A stretch of 64,000 nt of DNA from Fimenecus sp045593555 (GCA_045593555.1 JAZNWU010000009.1:1-64000); one strand, 5' to 3'; counted from the first letter of the stretch, positions 5,743 through 15,822 are shown. Notes: generated by a model not told the origin, from the letters alone. Numbers and translations are program-made.

Positions 5743-8430
5743 ATGAGCAAAGTAATGGAAAAAATGTATGAGCATTTAGGTAATTGGGGTCCGTATTCAA
5801 AGAAATACAGTGGTATTTCCCGAATTGTTGACCATGAAACAGAGGGTGGCGTGCGTTTTGACTGCGTTGTAAGTCCTGCAGTTGAAAATGCTGACTCAAG
5901 AGTCCCGAACGTAACAGTTCCAGTTGGTGTTCATCCTTGGGAAGCAAAGTCAGATTACTCGTTTTATTCATACCGTTATGACCTTGAATGGAAGGACAGG
6001 GTCTATGCTGATGTTTCTTTTACAAAGCTTGACAGCGATAGTGTTCTTGTTCGTACAAAGTTTGTGAATAATACTGACATTACACAGATTTGCTTACTTA
6101 ATCTTTTCTCTGCAATCGAATACCCGAATGTATATGCAACAACTCCCGTATTACCTGAAAAGAATATTTTCATCAAAGCACTCGATTACAAATCTTATGA
6201 TTACAATACTGTTCGTCCTTGGGATAAGCAGGTTATTGATGCAATGAAAAAAGGCGAATTTTTTGACGACGGTTTTACATATCATAGAGGTCTTGGCGAC
6301 AGAGATTGTAACCGTTATATTTTGCCGAAATACCCAAAACTTGGCGAAGAAGCAGGGGACAGAATTACTTATGAAATAAATGGTGTTTATGAATTTTCTA
6401 ATCCTGTGCTTAATATCCGCTACCGTACAACAGACAATAAAGACAGCGTATGGACATTGAACGGTGAAAAAATTACATTTACATCTGCTGATGATTTTAA
6501 TATTTTAACAGTACCATTTAATAATGATAATATTGAACTTGTATCTTGTGGTACAGGTGGAATTGAATTTGATTTCCTTTGTGCTACAGAAAATTGTGAA
6601 AGTGTTTCTGTTGAGTCAAAGAAACACAATTTCTATCCTGAAATCGAAACAAAATCCTGCAACATCGGTAAACTTGCAAGTTATAAATATGACGGTGTTG
6701 ACGGGAAATTCTATGTAAAAACATTCAATGATGTCACTCGTTTCCGTGACTTTGACACAGGATGTCTTGAGGATAGCCCTACTGCAAGAATTTCACAGCC
6801 TGACGAAAGCTTTCAGAATATGCTGGAAACATTTTCAGGCTCATTCTCCGAAAAGCATAGTGATGAAGGCTTTTATCACAACACAGTGGTTTATACTCTT
6901 TATGTGAAGCCTCACACCGAGCATATTGAATATGCTGTGCTGTCATATGGCGAAACAGAATATAAGACAATTGAAGAATATGATAAAATCTATGAAGAAG
7001 CATATAACTCACTTGAAAAATTAGATTTGAATGAATCAGGAAAGACTTATGAATTCTCAAACAGAATTCTCCGTGCAACCGTTTTCCAGAATACCGTTTA
7101 TCCTCTTTATCGAAACGGTGAATATGTTGTTCACCATACACCGGGTAAGCGTTGGGATTCATTTTATACATGGGATTCAGGCTTTATCGGTCTTGATATG
7201 CTTGAATTTGCACCACATATTGCCGATTATATCCTTGAAACATATCTCTCAGATAATGACCAATGGGCTTTTTTGCTTCATGGTTCTCCTGTACCTGTGC
7301 ATATTTATCAGTATCTTGAAATGCTTAAAAAAGCAGAGGATAAAACAGATTTGCTCAAATATTACGACAGAGTAAAAATGTTTTACGATTTCCTTGCTGG
7401 TAAAATTAATGGTTCTACTACAACAAAATTCAATAGTGGTTTAACTACTACTTTTGACTATTTCTATAATTGTAGCGGTATGGATGATTTGCCACCACAA
7501 AAGGCTATGTATGCTGAAAATAAACAAAAATATATGACTCCTGTAATTTCTTCTTCTCAGGTTATCCGTTGTGCAAAAATTCTATATATGGTAGCCGATT
7601 TGTTAGGTCGTGAAGAGGATAAAGCAGTTTACCTTGAAGACATTGAAAGAATTTCAACTGCTTTGCAAAAATATTCCTGGGACGAGGAATGTGGATATTT
7701 CTCTTATGTTATCCACGACGAAAATGGTAATCCGAAAGAACAATACAGAAATGCACAAGGTGAAAATCTTAATAAAACAATGGATGGTATTTATCCGATT
7801 ATCGCAGGTGTCGTAACTGACAGTCAGCGTGACAGAATTCTCGGCCATTTAAAGAGTGATGATGAAATGTTCAGCCCTGTTGGTATCAGTGCTGTTGATA
7901 AAACTGCTTCTTATTACATCACAAATGGTTATTGGAACGGAAATGTTTGGCTTTCACATCAATGGTTTGTATGGAAAACAATGCTTGACCTTGGTGAAAC
8001 AGATTTTGCTTTCCGCATTGCCGAAACTGCGTTAAAATCTTGGAAACGAGAGGTTGAATATTCCTACTACACTTTCGAAATGTTTAATATTACCTCAGGT
8101 CGTGGTGGTTGGTTCCACAATTTCGGTGGACTTTCAACTCCTGTCAATATCTGGACTAACGCTTACTATAAGCCGAAAACACTTTCAACGGGTCTTGATA
8201 GTATGGTTATGAACAGTAATTTCAATGATGAAGCAACTGAATTCAACTGTAATATTAAGTATTATGGCGATAATGACAAATATTCTGTAATTGTTGTTAT
8301 GACAGATAAAAAAGATAATTACAAAGTTATAGTAAATGGTGAAACTGCAGAAGCATTTATTCGTGATAAAGGAATTGTTGAAATCACCCTTAAAGGTGAT
8401 TTGAAGACAGCAGAAATTAAAGTTTTTTAA
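5743..8430 (+). CDS. Cytoplasmic glycoside hydrolase, GH63/MGH1-like (alpha/alpha)6 barrel
   Basis: The 895-residue protein has no signal peptide. The N-terminal half (about 1-430) looks like a beta-sandwich domain; the C-terminal half (about 440-810) has the signatures of an (alpha/alpha)6 toroid glycosidase: PGKRWDSFYTWDSGF, HGSPVPVHIYQYLE, and NGYWNGNVWLSHQWF. These are shared with GH63 and the related mannosylglycerate-hydrolase group, where acidic residues in the WDS and late W-N-G-x-V-W segments act in catalysis. The substrate cannot be told. A GAGGT ribosome site precedes the ATG. The gene is monocistronic and its stop overlaps the convergent small gene by four bases. Confidence 0.75.
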   Translation: MSKVMEKMYEHLGNWGPYSKKYSGISRIVDHETEGGVRFDCVVSPAVENADSRVPNVTVPVGVHPWEAKSDYSFYSYRYDLEWKDRVYADVSFTKLDSDSVLVRTKFVNNTDITQICLLNLFSAIEYPNVYATTPVLPEKNIFIKALDYKSYDYNTVRPWDKQVIDAMKKGEFFDDGFTYHRGLGDRDCNRYILPKYPKLGEEAGDRITYEINGVYEFSNPVLNIRYRTTDNKDSVWTLNGEKITFTSADDFNILTVPFNNDNIELVSCGTGGIEFDFLCATENCESVSVESKKHNFYPEIETKSCNIGKLASYKYDGVDGKFYVKTFNDVTRFRDFDTGCLEDSPTARISQPDESFQNMLETFSGSFSEKHSDEGFYHNTVVYTLYVKPHTEHIEYAVLSYGETEYKTIEEYDKIYEEAYNSLEKLDLNESGKTYEFSNRILRATVFQNTVYPLYRNGEYVVHHTPGKRWDSFYTWDSGFIGLDMLEFAPHIADYILETYLSDNDQWAFLLHGSPVPVHIYQYLEMLKKAEDKTDLLKYYDRVKMFYDFLAGKINGSTTTKFNSGLTTTFDYFYNCSGMDDLPPQKAMYAENKQKYMTPVISSSQVIRCAKILYMVADLLGREEDKAVYLEDIERISTALQKYSWDEECGYFSYVIHDENGNPKEQYRNAQGENLNKTMDGIYPIIAGVVTDSQRDRILGHLKSDDEMFSPVGISAVDKTASYYITNGYWNGNVWLSHQWFVWKTMLDLGETDFAFRIAETALKSWKREVEYSYYTFEMFNITSGRGGWFHNFGGLSTPVNIWTNAYYKPKTLSTGLDSMVMNSNFNDEATEFNCNIKYYGDNDKYSVIVVMTDKKDNYKVIVNGETAEAFIRDKGIVEITLKGDLKTAEIKVF

Positions 8431-8741
8431 CTGGTATAATCTTCAATAATTCTTTGTAAATCTGTTGTATTATCAACTTTAATTCCGTTTTTCAGTCTTT
8501 GGCGGTCTTGTTCAGGTAATAGTGAAGTATATGCATCATAAACAGTAAAAGGTTTTTTATCAGAATTCTTGAAGACAGCAATTTTTCCTTCGTATTCTTT
8601 TATTGTGTAAACTTCATGAATTTTTGCTTTTTCTTCATTCTCATATATATTTATATCATTGTTTAAATTTACAAACAGAGTTGCAAGTAATAATATACAA
8701 ATCAATGAAAATAATGAGATTTTTAAGGTTTTTGACTTCAT
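8427..8741 (-). CDS. Small membrane-anchored protein with BofC-like C-terminal region
   Basis: The 104-residue protein has a lysine-rich start, one transmembrane or uncleaved signal segment (about 6-26) and an extracytoplasmic part. The end resembles the C-terminal part of BofC-like proteins: VKEYEGKIAVF-type strand, LLPEQDRQRLKNGI, then a helix ending DLQRIIEDYTS. BofC restrains SpoIVB signalling in Bacillus, but this match is short and function is unproven. The ATG near 8741 is favoured because AAGGAAGTG lies just before it; an upstream TTG would add 11 residues without a ribosome site. It is convergent with the glycosidase gene and divergent from the penicillin-binding protein. Confidence 0.55.
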   Translation of the reverse strand: MKSKTLKISLFSLICILLLATLFVNLNNDINIYENEEKAKIHEVYTIKEYEGKIAVFKNSDKKPFTVYDAYTSLLPEQDRQRLKNGIKVDNTTDLQRIIEDYTS

Positions 8742-8887
8742 TTTCTTCACTTCCTTTATAACTATTCTTATCAAAAATATTTATATTTATTAAAATTTGT
8801 TAAATTGTAAAAAATATCTACTCTTTTTTAATAATTTGTGTTATACTTATTCTGTGATATTTTATTACTTTATTTCGGAGGAAAATT

Positions 8888-11221
8888 ATGAGAAAAAAGA
8901 CTCAGACATCAAAAAGAAGGATGTCCCCGAAAAAAAAGAAAAAGTTTGGCGGTTTTAAAGCGTTTATACTTGTATGCTTTATGACCTGTGTCATAGTGTG
9001 CTGTTATGTGCTTTCCGATATGATTAGTACGGTTAATGGTGAAAGAATTATTGACCTTGAATATTATCAACAAAATCAGGACCAGACAACAATTGTTTAT
9101 GCTAAAGACAAAAATGACCAGTTTGTTGAAATTTCAAAGCTTCATGGTGAAAAGAATCGTGTTTGGGTTGATATGGAAGATATGTCCGAATGGATGGGTA
9201 AAGCCTTTATTGCTATTGAGGATAAGCGTTTCAATGAGCATGAAGGTGTTGACTGGTATAGTTCAACTTTCGGTATTGTAAAAACTTTTGCTTCAACAGG
9301 AAAAATCCGTGGTGGGTCAACACTTACTCAGCAGTTGATTAAAAATCTGACAGGTGAGGCTGGCAGAAATCTTAACAGAAAGTATAACGAAATGCTTTCT
9401 GCTCTTAATATGGAAAAGTATTATGAGAAAGAAGATATTCTTGAAGCATATCTTAATACAATTTACTTAAGCCATAACTGTTATGGTGTTCAGACTGCAT
9501 CCCAAACATATTTCGGTAAAGATGTTTCAGAGCTTAACCTGGCTGAATGTGCAGCTATTGCAGGTATTACTCAGTACCCGGGTAAATATGACCCACTCTG
9601 GCAACCTGAAGAGAACAGAAAACGTCAGTTAACCTGCCTTGGTATGATGCTTGAACAGGGTATGATTACTCAGGAAGAATATGATGAAGCTGTAGATTAT
9701 GAACTTATTTTTACAAATAGTGATAAATATGTTGCCGAAGATAAAGTTGAAGTTGAAACCGTAAAGGATAATGACATCCAGAGTTATTATGTTGACTATG
9801 TTATCAGCAGAGTTATTGCTGACCTTAAAGAATTAGGATATTCAAATTATGAAGCAACAAAAATGATTTATTCAGGTGGTCTTCGTATTTATTCAGCAAT
9901 TGACCTTGAAATTCAGAGTATGGTTGACGATGTTTATGTTTACAGAGCAGGCTTCCCAAGTGAAACTGTAAACTCAAGTAGTGAGCTTGCACAGTCAGCT
10001 ATGACTATTATGGATTATAGCGGCAGAATTGTAGCTCTTGCAGGTGGTGCAGGTGAGAAAACAGAAAACCGTTCAAATAACCGTGCTGTTGCAGCAATTC
10101 GTCAGCCAGGTTCATCTATTAAGCCATTGTCTATTTATGCTCCTGCTATTGAAGAGGACTATATCACATGGTCATCAATGATTAAAAACTATGGTATTAG
10201 CTGGCAAGGTAGTATCTGGCCTACAAACTATGGTAATAATCCAGGTTCACCTGATAGTTATGTTACTGCACAGTATGCTGTTGCAATTTCATATAACACA
10301 GTTCCTGCACAGCTTCTTATGAAGATGGGCTTTGAATTGAGTTATGATTATCTTAAAAATTCATTCCATATTACAACATATAATGATAGTGAGGATAGTA
10401 CAGCACCATCAGCACTTGCAACCGGTGGTTCCTCAGGTGGTGTTACAACACTTCAGATGGCAGCAGCTTTTGCTTCCTTTGGTAATGGTGGTAAGTATTA
10501 TGAGCCATATTGCTATTATGAAGTTAAAGATAACAAAGGTGAAGTTATCTTACAGAAAAAAGCTGAGGACGATTATGAGCAGATTATATCTCCTGAAACA
10601 GCGTATGTTATGAATAGAATGCTTCAGACTGTTTTCTATGGTTCAGGTGGTACTGCTCGTGGATATGCTGTTGCAAATCACAGAACATTTGGTAAAACAG
10701 GTACAACAACAAGTAATAAAGACCGTTGGTGTGTAGCAGGTACAAGTTATTACATTGCAGCCGTTTGGTATGGTTATGACTATAATAAGCAGATTACAGA
10801 GTCAGGCAATCCTGCAGGACGTATTTTTGAAACTATCATGAATGATATTCATAAAAATCTTCCTGAACAGGAGTTCAAAAAGTATACTGATGATGTAGTG
10901 AGCCGTACTTATTGTGTAAATTCAGGACTTATAGCAGGTGAAGGTTGTTCAGAAACAGCAACAGGATGGTATAAGAAGTCAAATATTCCTGCTTTGTGTG
11001 ATGGAGACTGTGGTGCTTCTTCCGATGAGGAAGAGTCAACAACAGATAAAACTGATAAACCGGGAACATCCGAATCTACAACAAAACCAGGAACGACAAA
11101 ACCTGGAACAACGGAGAGTACAACAAAGCCTGTTGAGACTCCTTCGGAAATCCCTTCAATTCCAATTCCTGAGTTACCGAGTGATATACCGGTTGTAATT
11201 CCAACAGCTCCTGTGTATTAA
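8888..11221 (+). CDS. ponA: Class A penicillin-binding protein (PBP1A family)
   Basis: A bifunctional murein polymerase and crosslinker of 777 residues. A basic cytoplasmic tail and one membrane segment (about 22-45) come first. The GT51 transglycosylase domain has EDKRFNEHEGVDW (about 107-120) and RGGSTLTQQLIKN. The transpeptidase domain has SxxK in PGSSIKPLS (about 408), SYN (about 467) and FGKTGTTTSN (about 603). The tail from about 715 is a proline/threonine-rich low-complexity stretch with STTKPGTT repeats, probably a wall-spanning linker. TTTCGGAGGAAAATT precedes the ATG. It is a single-gene unit ended by a terminator at 11230. Confidence 0.93.
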   Translation: MRKKTQTSKRRMSPKKKKKFGGFKAFILVCFMTCVIVCCYVLSDMISTVNGERIIDLEYYQQNQDQTTIVYAKDKNDQFVEISKLHGEKNRVWVDMEDMSEWMGKAFIAIEDKRFNEHEGVDWYSSTFGIVKTFASTGKIRGGSTLTQQLIKNLTGEAGRNLNRKYNEMLSALNMEKYYEKEDILEAYLNTIYLSHNCYGVQTASQTYFGKDVSELNLAECAAIAGITQYPGKYDPLWQPEENRKRQLTCLGMMLEQGMITQEEYDEAVDYELIFTNSDKYVAEDKVEVETVKDNDIQSYYVDYVISRVIADLKELGYSNYEATKMIYSGGLRIYSAIDLEIQSMVDDVYVYRAGFPSETVNSSSELAQSAMTIMDYSGRIVALAGGAGEKTENRSNNRAVAAIRQPGSSIKPLSIYAPAIEEDYITWSSMIKNYGISWQGSIWPTNYGNNPGSPDSYVTAQYAVAISYNTVPAQLLMKMGFELSYDYLKNSFHITTYNDSEDSTAPSALATGGSSGGVTTLQMAAAFASFGNGGKYYEPYCYYEVKDNKGEVILQKKAEDDYEQIISPETAYVMNRMLQTVFYGSGGTARGYAVANHRTFGKTGTTTSNKDRWCVAGTSYYIAAVWYGYDYNKQITESGNPAGRIFETIMNDIHKNLPEQEFKKYTDDVVSRTYCVNSGLIAGEGCSETATGWYKKSNIPALCDGDCGASSDEEESTTDKTDKPGTSESTTKPGTTKPGTTESTTKPVETPSEIPSIPIPELPSDIPVVIPTAPVY

Positions 11222-11229
11222 AAAATATT

Positions 11230-11254
11230 GCCCATCTTTATCGATGGGCTTTTG
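11230..11254 (+). terminator. Terminator of the penicillin-binding protein gene
   Basis: GCCCAT (11230-11235) and ATGGGC (11244-11249) form a hairpin followed by TTTTGT. Confidence 0.6.
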
Positions 11255-11323
11255 TGATTAGTATAAAATAACTACCGAAAATCGCAACATGTGAGATTAG
11301 TAGTTACTCAAAAGGTGATAATT

Positions 11324-12409
11324 ATGAGAGAAAGAAATATTGCATATCTTATTCTTGAAGACGGAACTGTATTTGAAGGTTTTGCTATGGGTAAAATCGG
11401 AACAACAATCGGTGAAGTTGTATTTAATACATGTACTTCTGCATACACAGATATTCTTTCAGACCCAACATATTATGGTCAGATAGTTGCTCAGACATAT
11501 CCTCTTGCAGCAAATCGTGGTGTTGCTCCTGAGAATATTGGCAGTCAGATTATGTCGAATGGCTACATTGTCCGTGAATGGTGTGATGTTTATTCTGATG
11601 GTAATGAATTGAATCTTGATGACTATCTCAAAAGAATAGATATTGTTGGTATCTGTGGTATTGATACAAGAAGACTTACAAGGTATTTAAGAGATAAAGG
11701 ATATGTAAATGGTGCAATTACTAACTCTCTTGATGATAAAGAAGCTTTACTTGAAAAAATAAAGAATTATACAATTTCAGGTGCAGTTCGTGAGATTTCA
11801 ATAAAAGAACCTGTTGAAATGAAAGGCGAAAATGCAAAATATAATGTTGTTGCAATTGACTATGGTTCTCCTCGTAAACAACTGAATGCCTTTTTACTTA
11901 ACGGCTGCAATGTCACTTTCGTACCTGCATTTACAACGCCTGAAGAAATTATGAAATATTCTCCTGATGGCATTGTTCTTTGTGACGGACCTGCTGACCC
12001 TGATGATGAGCCGATTCTCATTGAAAATATCAGAAAGCTCACTGAATTGAATGTTCCAATTTTTGCTATTGGTTTAGGACATCAGATGCTTGCTTTAGCA
12101 TTAGGATTTAAAATTGTGAAGATGGCAAAAGGGCATAGAGGTTCAAATCAGCCTGTTCGTCTTTCTGATACAAACAAGATTATGGTTACAGACCAGAATC
12201 ACGGATATGCAGTTGACGCTGATTCGGTTGATAAGGCAGTTGCAGATATTATAATGACAAATATAAATGACGGAACTGTTGAGGGTATTAAATATAATAA
12301 ATTCACAGGACTTTCAGTTCAGTTTACACCAAAAGGTGACGCTGACAGCAGTACAGGATTTATTATTCGTGATTTCTTTAAAATGATGGATGGTGAAAAT
12401 AATGAGTAA
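11324..12409 (+). CDS. CarA-like protein (carbamoyl phosphate synthase small chain) lacking the glutaminase triad
   Basis: The 361-residue protein aligns over its full length with CarA: an N-terminal domain (LEDGTVFEG, GEVVFNT, SGIDTR-type GICGIDTRRLTRYLR) and a class I glutaminase-like domain. The catalytic cysteine motif, normally G-x-C-L-G-H-Q, reads AIGLGHQ, with glycine at 250. The histidine and glutamate of the usual QFHPEA read QFTPKG (T335, K337). So all three catalytic residues are absent and glutamine hydrolysis is not expected. AAAGGTGATAATT sets the ATG; an upstream in-frame codon lacks a site. The stop overlaps the carB-like start by eight bases. The nearest alternatives are an ammonia-using enzyme or a non-catalytic partner. 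Confidence 0.85.
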   Translation: MRERNIAYLILEDGTVFEGFAMGKIGTTIGEVVFNTCTSAYTDILSDPTYYGQIVAQTYPLAANRGVAPENIGSQIMSNGYIVREWCDVYSDGNELNLDDYLKRIDIVGICGIDTRRLTRYLRDKGYVNGAITNSLDDKEALLEKIKNYTISGAVREISIKEPVEMKGENAKYNVVAIDYGSPRKQLNAFLLNGCNVTFVPAFTTPEEIMKYSPDGIVLCDGPADPDDEPILIENIRKLTELNVPIFAIGLGHQMLALALGFKIVKMAKGHRGSNQPVRLSDTNKIMVTDQNHGYAVDADSVDKAVADIIMTNINDGTVEGIKYNKFTGLSVQFTPKGDADSSTGFIIRDFFKMMDGENNE

Positions 12410-15356
12410 ATATAATAAAATTCTTGTCCTTGGTGCAGGACCTATAAAAATTGGTCAGTCACTTGAATTCGATTACTCTGCTTTACAGGTTTGTCGTGCT
12501 TTAAAAGAAGAGGGAATCACTGTAATATTTGCTAACTCAACACCATCTGCTCTTGCAACAGATAAAGCTTTTGCAGACAGAGTATATATTGAACCACTTA
12601 ACATCGAAAGTGTTAAGAGAATTCTTGAGAAAGAAAAACCTGATGCATTACTTTCAACTGCAGGTGGTGACGAAAGTCTTGAATTGAGCCTTGAACTTAG
12701 CCAAAATGGTTATCTTGATGAAACTGATACTATTCTTATCGGTATAAATCAGGATGTTATCAGAAGTGTAAAAAACAGACATTCTTTCACGGATGTGCTT
12801 AATGAGATGGAAGAACCTACTGTTCCAGCTGTTGTTGTTAACGGTGTTCAAGAGGCTTGTGACTTTGCAGATAAAGTTGGTTATCCTGTTATTGTTCGTC
12901 CTGCATATACTCCTGACCGTGAAAGTGCAGAATACTGCTATGACCGTGAAAGTCTTGCAATAAAGGCTGAAAAGAGCCTTGAAACGTCAATCGTAAGTCA
13001 GATTCTTATTGAAAAGAGTATTGCAGGCTGGAAGGAAATTGAATTTGAGGTTATCCGTGATAAGGAAAATAACTGTATAAGTGTTTCAAGTGTTGAAAGT
13101 ATTGACCCTGTTGGTATTCATACAGGTGACAGTATCGTTGTTATCCCTGCACAGACACTCACTGACCCTGAATTTACTCGACTTCGTCGTGCTTCCCGAA
13201 AAATCGTTTCTAAATTAGGTATTGAAGGTAGCTGTAATGTTCAGTTTGCTTTAAGTCCTGACGGAAAACAGTATTTTATTACGGGCATTGACCCTCGTGT
13301 AAGCCGTACATCTGCTCTTGTTTCAAAGGCAACAGGTTACAGAATTGCTTATGTTTCAGCAAAAATTGCTCTCGGTAAAACTCTTTTTGAAATAGAAAAT
13401 GATGTTACAGGCTGTACAACTGCTTGTAATGAACCTGCTATGGATTATTGTGCTGTCAAATTCCCGAAATGGTCATTTGAAAGCTTCCGTAAGGCAAACA
13501 GAACACTTGGTACAATGATGAAAGCGACAGGTGAAAGTCTTACTATCGGTACTGGCTTCGAGCTTGCGTTTATGAAGGGTGTTCGTAGCGTAAATAAGAA
13601 CCATCTTCCAAAACTTGAAAACTTTGCAGAAATTTCTGATGATGAACTTAAGGAAGTTATAAAGAAATCAGATGATAACCGTATTTTTGCAGTTTATGAA
13701 GCACTTTTAAGAGGTGTTTCAGTTGATGAATTGAACTCACATACAAATATCGACAAATGGTTCTTGAATAAATTCAAAAATATTGCAGATACTGAAAAAT
13801 TACTTAAGAATAATTATAGTAAAGAGGTTTATGACTCTGCTAAAAATATGGGATTTACTGATAAAGCAATCGAAGAAATCACAGGTGTTGAAACTCCCAA
13901 TTCTCTTTCAGCAGTTTTCAATAGTGTTGACACTTGTTCAGCAGAATTTGATGCAAAAAAGCCATATTTCTATTCAGTTTACGGAACAGATAACGAAGCA
14001 GAAATCTTTATAAATGCCAATAAAACTGACAAGAAAAAAGTCCTTGTTGTAGGTTCAGGTCCGTCAGTAACAGGCCGAAGCGGTGACAACGATTACTGCA
14101 CAGTTCATTGTATCAATTCCTTGAAATCTCAGGGCTTTGAAGTGGTTGTAATCAACAATAACCCTGCTTCCGTTACAACTGATTATAATGTTGCTGACAG
14201 AGTTTATATCGACCCATTGAGTGACGAGGACATTCTCGACGTTATAAAGACAGAAAAGCCTCAGTATGCCGTTGTCCTTTTTGGTGGAGAAAATGCAATA
14301 AAGACCTCACAGATGTTCAAGGATTATGACATTGAAATTTTAGGTGCTGATTATGAATTCTATCGTAAGGTAACAAATAAGATTGAGTTTTTTGACATTC
14401 TCGACTATGCAAATGTAAAGCACACAAGCAGTAAAAAGCTTTATGTGGGCACTTGCATTGAAGCTCATGTTATTTCTGACGGTGAAAACTATTTTGTTCC
14501 TGCACTTTGTGAGCATATTGAAAAAGCACATATTAATTCAGGTGACTCAATTTCAGTTGCACCAACAGTAAGTCTTAATGACTCAATGCTTCAGACAGTT
14601 GAAGAATATATTAAAAATATTGTTGCTGAATTACCGTTCAAGGGTGCTCTTGATATTCAGTTTGTTGTTTTTGATAATGACCTTTATGTTACAAAAGCAT
14701 CAGTTACAAACACAACTCTTGTGCCATTCGTGTCAAAGGCTTCCGGCTTTGATGTTGTTGATATTGCTGTCCGTTGTATGGCAGGGGAAAAGCTTTCAGT
14801 TACAGGAATTAACAGAATCAGCAATAATTATTATGTAAGAGTACCTGTTTTCAGCTTTGAAAAGCTTAAGGGTGACGATATGCTCCTTGGTGAAAAGACA
14901 AAGTCAACGGGTGATGTTCTCGGCATTGGTGACACATTTGACAACGCTCTATTAAAGGGTATGTTGGCTTCCGGTATGCGAATCAAGAGAACAGGCTCTG
15001 TCCTTGTTTCTGTAAGTGAAAACGATAAATCTGAAACAGCAAAAATGGCAGAGGAATTTTTAGCACAGGGCTTTAAGATTTATGCAACAAGCGATACTGC
15101 AAAAATTCTTAACTCAAATCATATTGCTACAAATACTGCAAGCTGTGAACAGGCTGTCCAGATGATAAATTCAAACAAATTCTCTTATGTTATCTCAACA
15201 CTTGAGCATAATAAGAATACTGATGAAGAAATCATCCGTCGTACTGCTCTTATGAAAAAAGTTCCTGTGTTCACATCTGTTCAGAGTGCATACACATTCT
15301 CAAAATCTCTTGCAAACAACAATGTTATGGAAGAGTTGGAGGTTACAGATATATGA
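12402..15356 (+). CDS. CarB-like protein with degenerate ATP-grasp modules
   Basis: The 984-residue protein aligns with the carbamoyl phosphate synthase large chain (usually about 1070). In the first ATP-grasp module the glycine-rich loop after RPxxT is replaced by TPDRESAE (about 170-177), and the metal-ligand motif, normally IEMNPRVSR, reads TGIDPRVSR (G295, D297). In the second module about 60 residues of the ATP-binding N-lobe are missing, and the normal EVNPRAxRTVPF reads KASVTNTTLVPF (K765, S767). The C-terminal MGS-type regulatory domain (LVSVSENDK, LAQGFKIYATS) remains. Frame and fold are intact, so selection probably maintains another role. ruvX starts inside its stop. Confidence 0.85.
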   Translation: MSKYNKILVLGAGPIKIGQSLEFDYSALQVCRALKEEGITVIFANSTPSALATDKAFADRVYIEPLNIESVKRILEKEKPDALLSTAGGDESLELSLELSQNGYLDETDTILIGINQDVIRSVKNRHSFTDVLNEMEEPTVPAVVVNGVQEACDFADKVGYPVIVRPAYTPDRESAEYCYDRESLAIKAEKSLETSIVSQILIEKSIAGWKEIEFEVIRDKENNCISVSSVESIDPVGIHTGDSIVVIPAQTLTDPEFTRLRRASRKIVSKLGIEGSCNVQFALSPDGKQYFITGIDPRVSRTSALVSKATGYRIAYVSAKIALGKTLFEIENDVTGCTTACNEPAMDYCAVKFPKWSFESFRKANRTLGTMMKATGESLTIGTGFELAFMKGVRSVNKNHLPKLENFAEISDDELKEVIKKSDDNRIFAVYEALLRGVSVDELNSHTNIDKWFLNKFKNIADTEKLLKNNYSKEVYDSAKNMGFTDKAIEEITGVETPNSLSAVFNSVDTCSAEFDAKKPYFYSVYGTDNEAEIFINANKTDKKKVLVVGSGPSVTGRSGDNDYCTVHCINSLKSQGFEVVVINNNPASVTTDYNVADRVYIDPLSDEDILDVIKTEKPQYAVVLFGGENAIKTSQMFKDYDIEILGADYEFYRKVTNKIEFFDILDYANVKHTSSKKLYVGTCIEAHVISDGENYFVPALCEHIEKAHINSGDSISVAPTVSLNDSMLQTVEEYIKNIVAELPFKGALDIQFVVFDNDLYVTKASVTNTTLVPFVSKASGFDVVDIAVRCMAGEKLSVTGINRISNNYYVRVPVFSFEKLKGDDMLLGEKTKSTGDVLGIGDTFDNALLKGMLASGMRIKRTGSVLVSVSENDKSETAKMAEEFLAQGFKIYATSDTAKILNSNHIATNTASCEQAVQMINSNKFSYVISTLEHNKNTDEEIIRRTALMKKVPVFTSVQSAYTFSKSLANNNVMEELEVTDI

Positions 15357-15766
15357 TTATTATGTCTGTAGATTATGGTGATGTTAGAACGGGAATTGCA
15401 GTCTGCGACAAAATGCAGATTCTGGCTTCTCCCGTGTGTGTAATCACTGAAAAGGACAGGGAAAAGTTAGCAGAAAAGGTCAAGAAAATCGCAATCGAGA
15501 GAAAAGTTGAACGAATTTGTGTCGGTGTTCCGCAAAATATGGACGGAAGTTATGGCTTCAGAAGTGAATCGTGCAAAGAGTTTGGCGAACTTTTAAGCCA
15601 AGTAACAGGTCTTGAAGTTGTATATCAGAACGAAAGACTCACAACTGTTTCTGCACATAATATTCTTAATACTATGGATGTACGTGGAAAAAAACGAAAA
15701 GCAGTTGTGGATGCTGTTTCTGCAGTTCTGATTCTTGAAGATTATATGAATTCTATTAAAGCATAG
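15353..15766 (+). CDS. ruvX: RuvX/YqgF family protein (pre-16S rRNA nuclease, putative Holliday junction resolvase)
   Basis: The 137-residue protein has the RNase H-like fold markers of YqgF: MSVDYGDVRTGIAV with the first catalytic aspartate, GVPQNMDGSYGFRSE, NERLTTVSA and the closing VDAVSAVLILEDY. Members mature the 5' end of 16S rRNA and were first proposed as resolvases. The ATG overlaps the carB-like stop (ATGA), so translation is coupled. A second in-frame ATG three codons in (MSVDYG) would also fit the family start. Confidence 0.9.
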   Translation: MIIMSVDYGDVRTGIAVCDKMQILASPVCVITEKDREKLAEKVKKIAIERKVERICVGVPQNMDGSYGFRSESCKEFGELLSQVTGLEVVYQNERLTTVSAHNILNTMDVRGKKRKAVVDAVSAVLILEDYMNSIKA

Positions 15767-15786
15767 ACACACAATGACAAAATTTA

Positions 15787-15822
15787 AGCTTGGTACCGTG
15801 TAAAATGGTATCAAGCTTTTTT
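15787..15822 (+). terminator. Terminator of the carA-carB-ruvX unit
   Basis: AGCTTGGTACC (15787-15797) pairs with GGTATCAAGCT (15807-15817) with one wobble, then six T. It ends just before the spoIIGA start. Confidence 0.75.
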
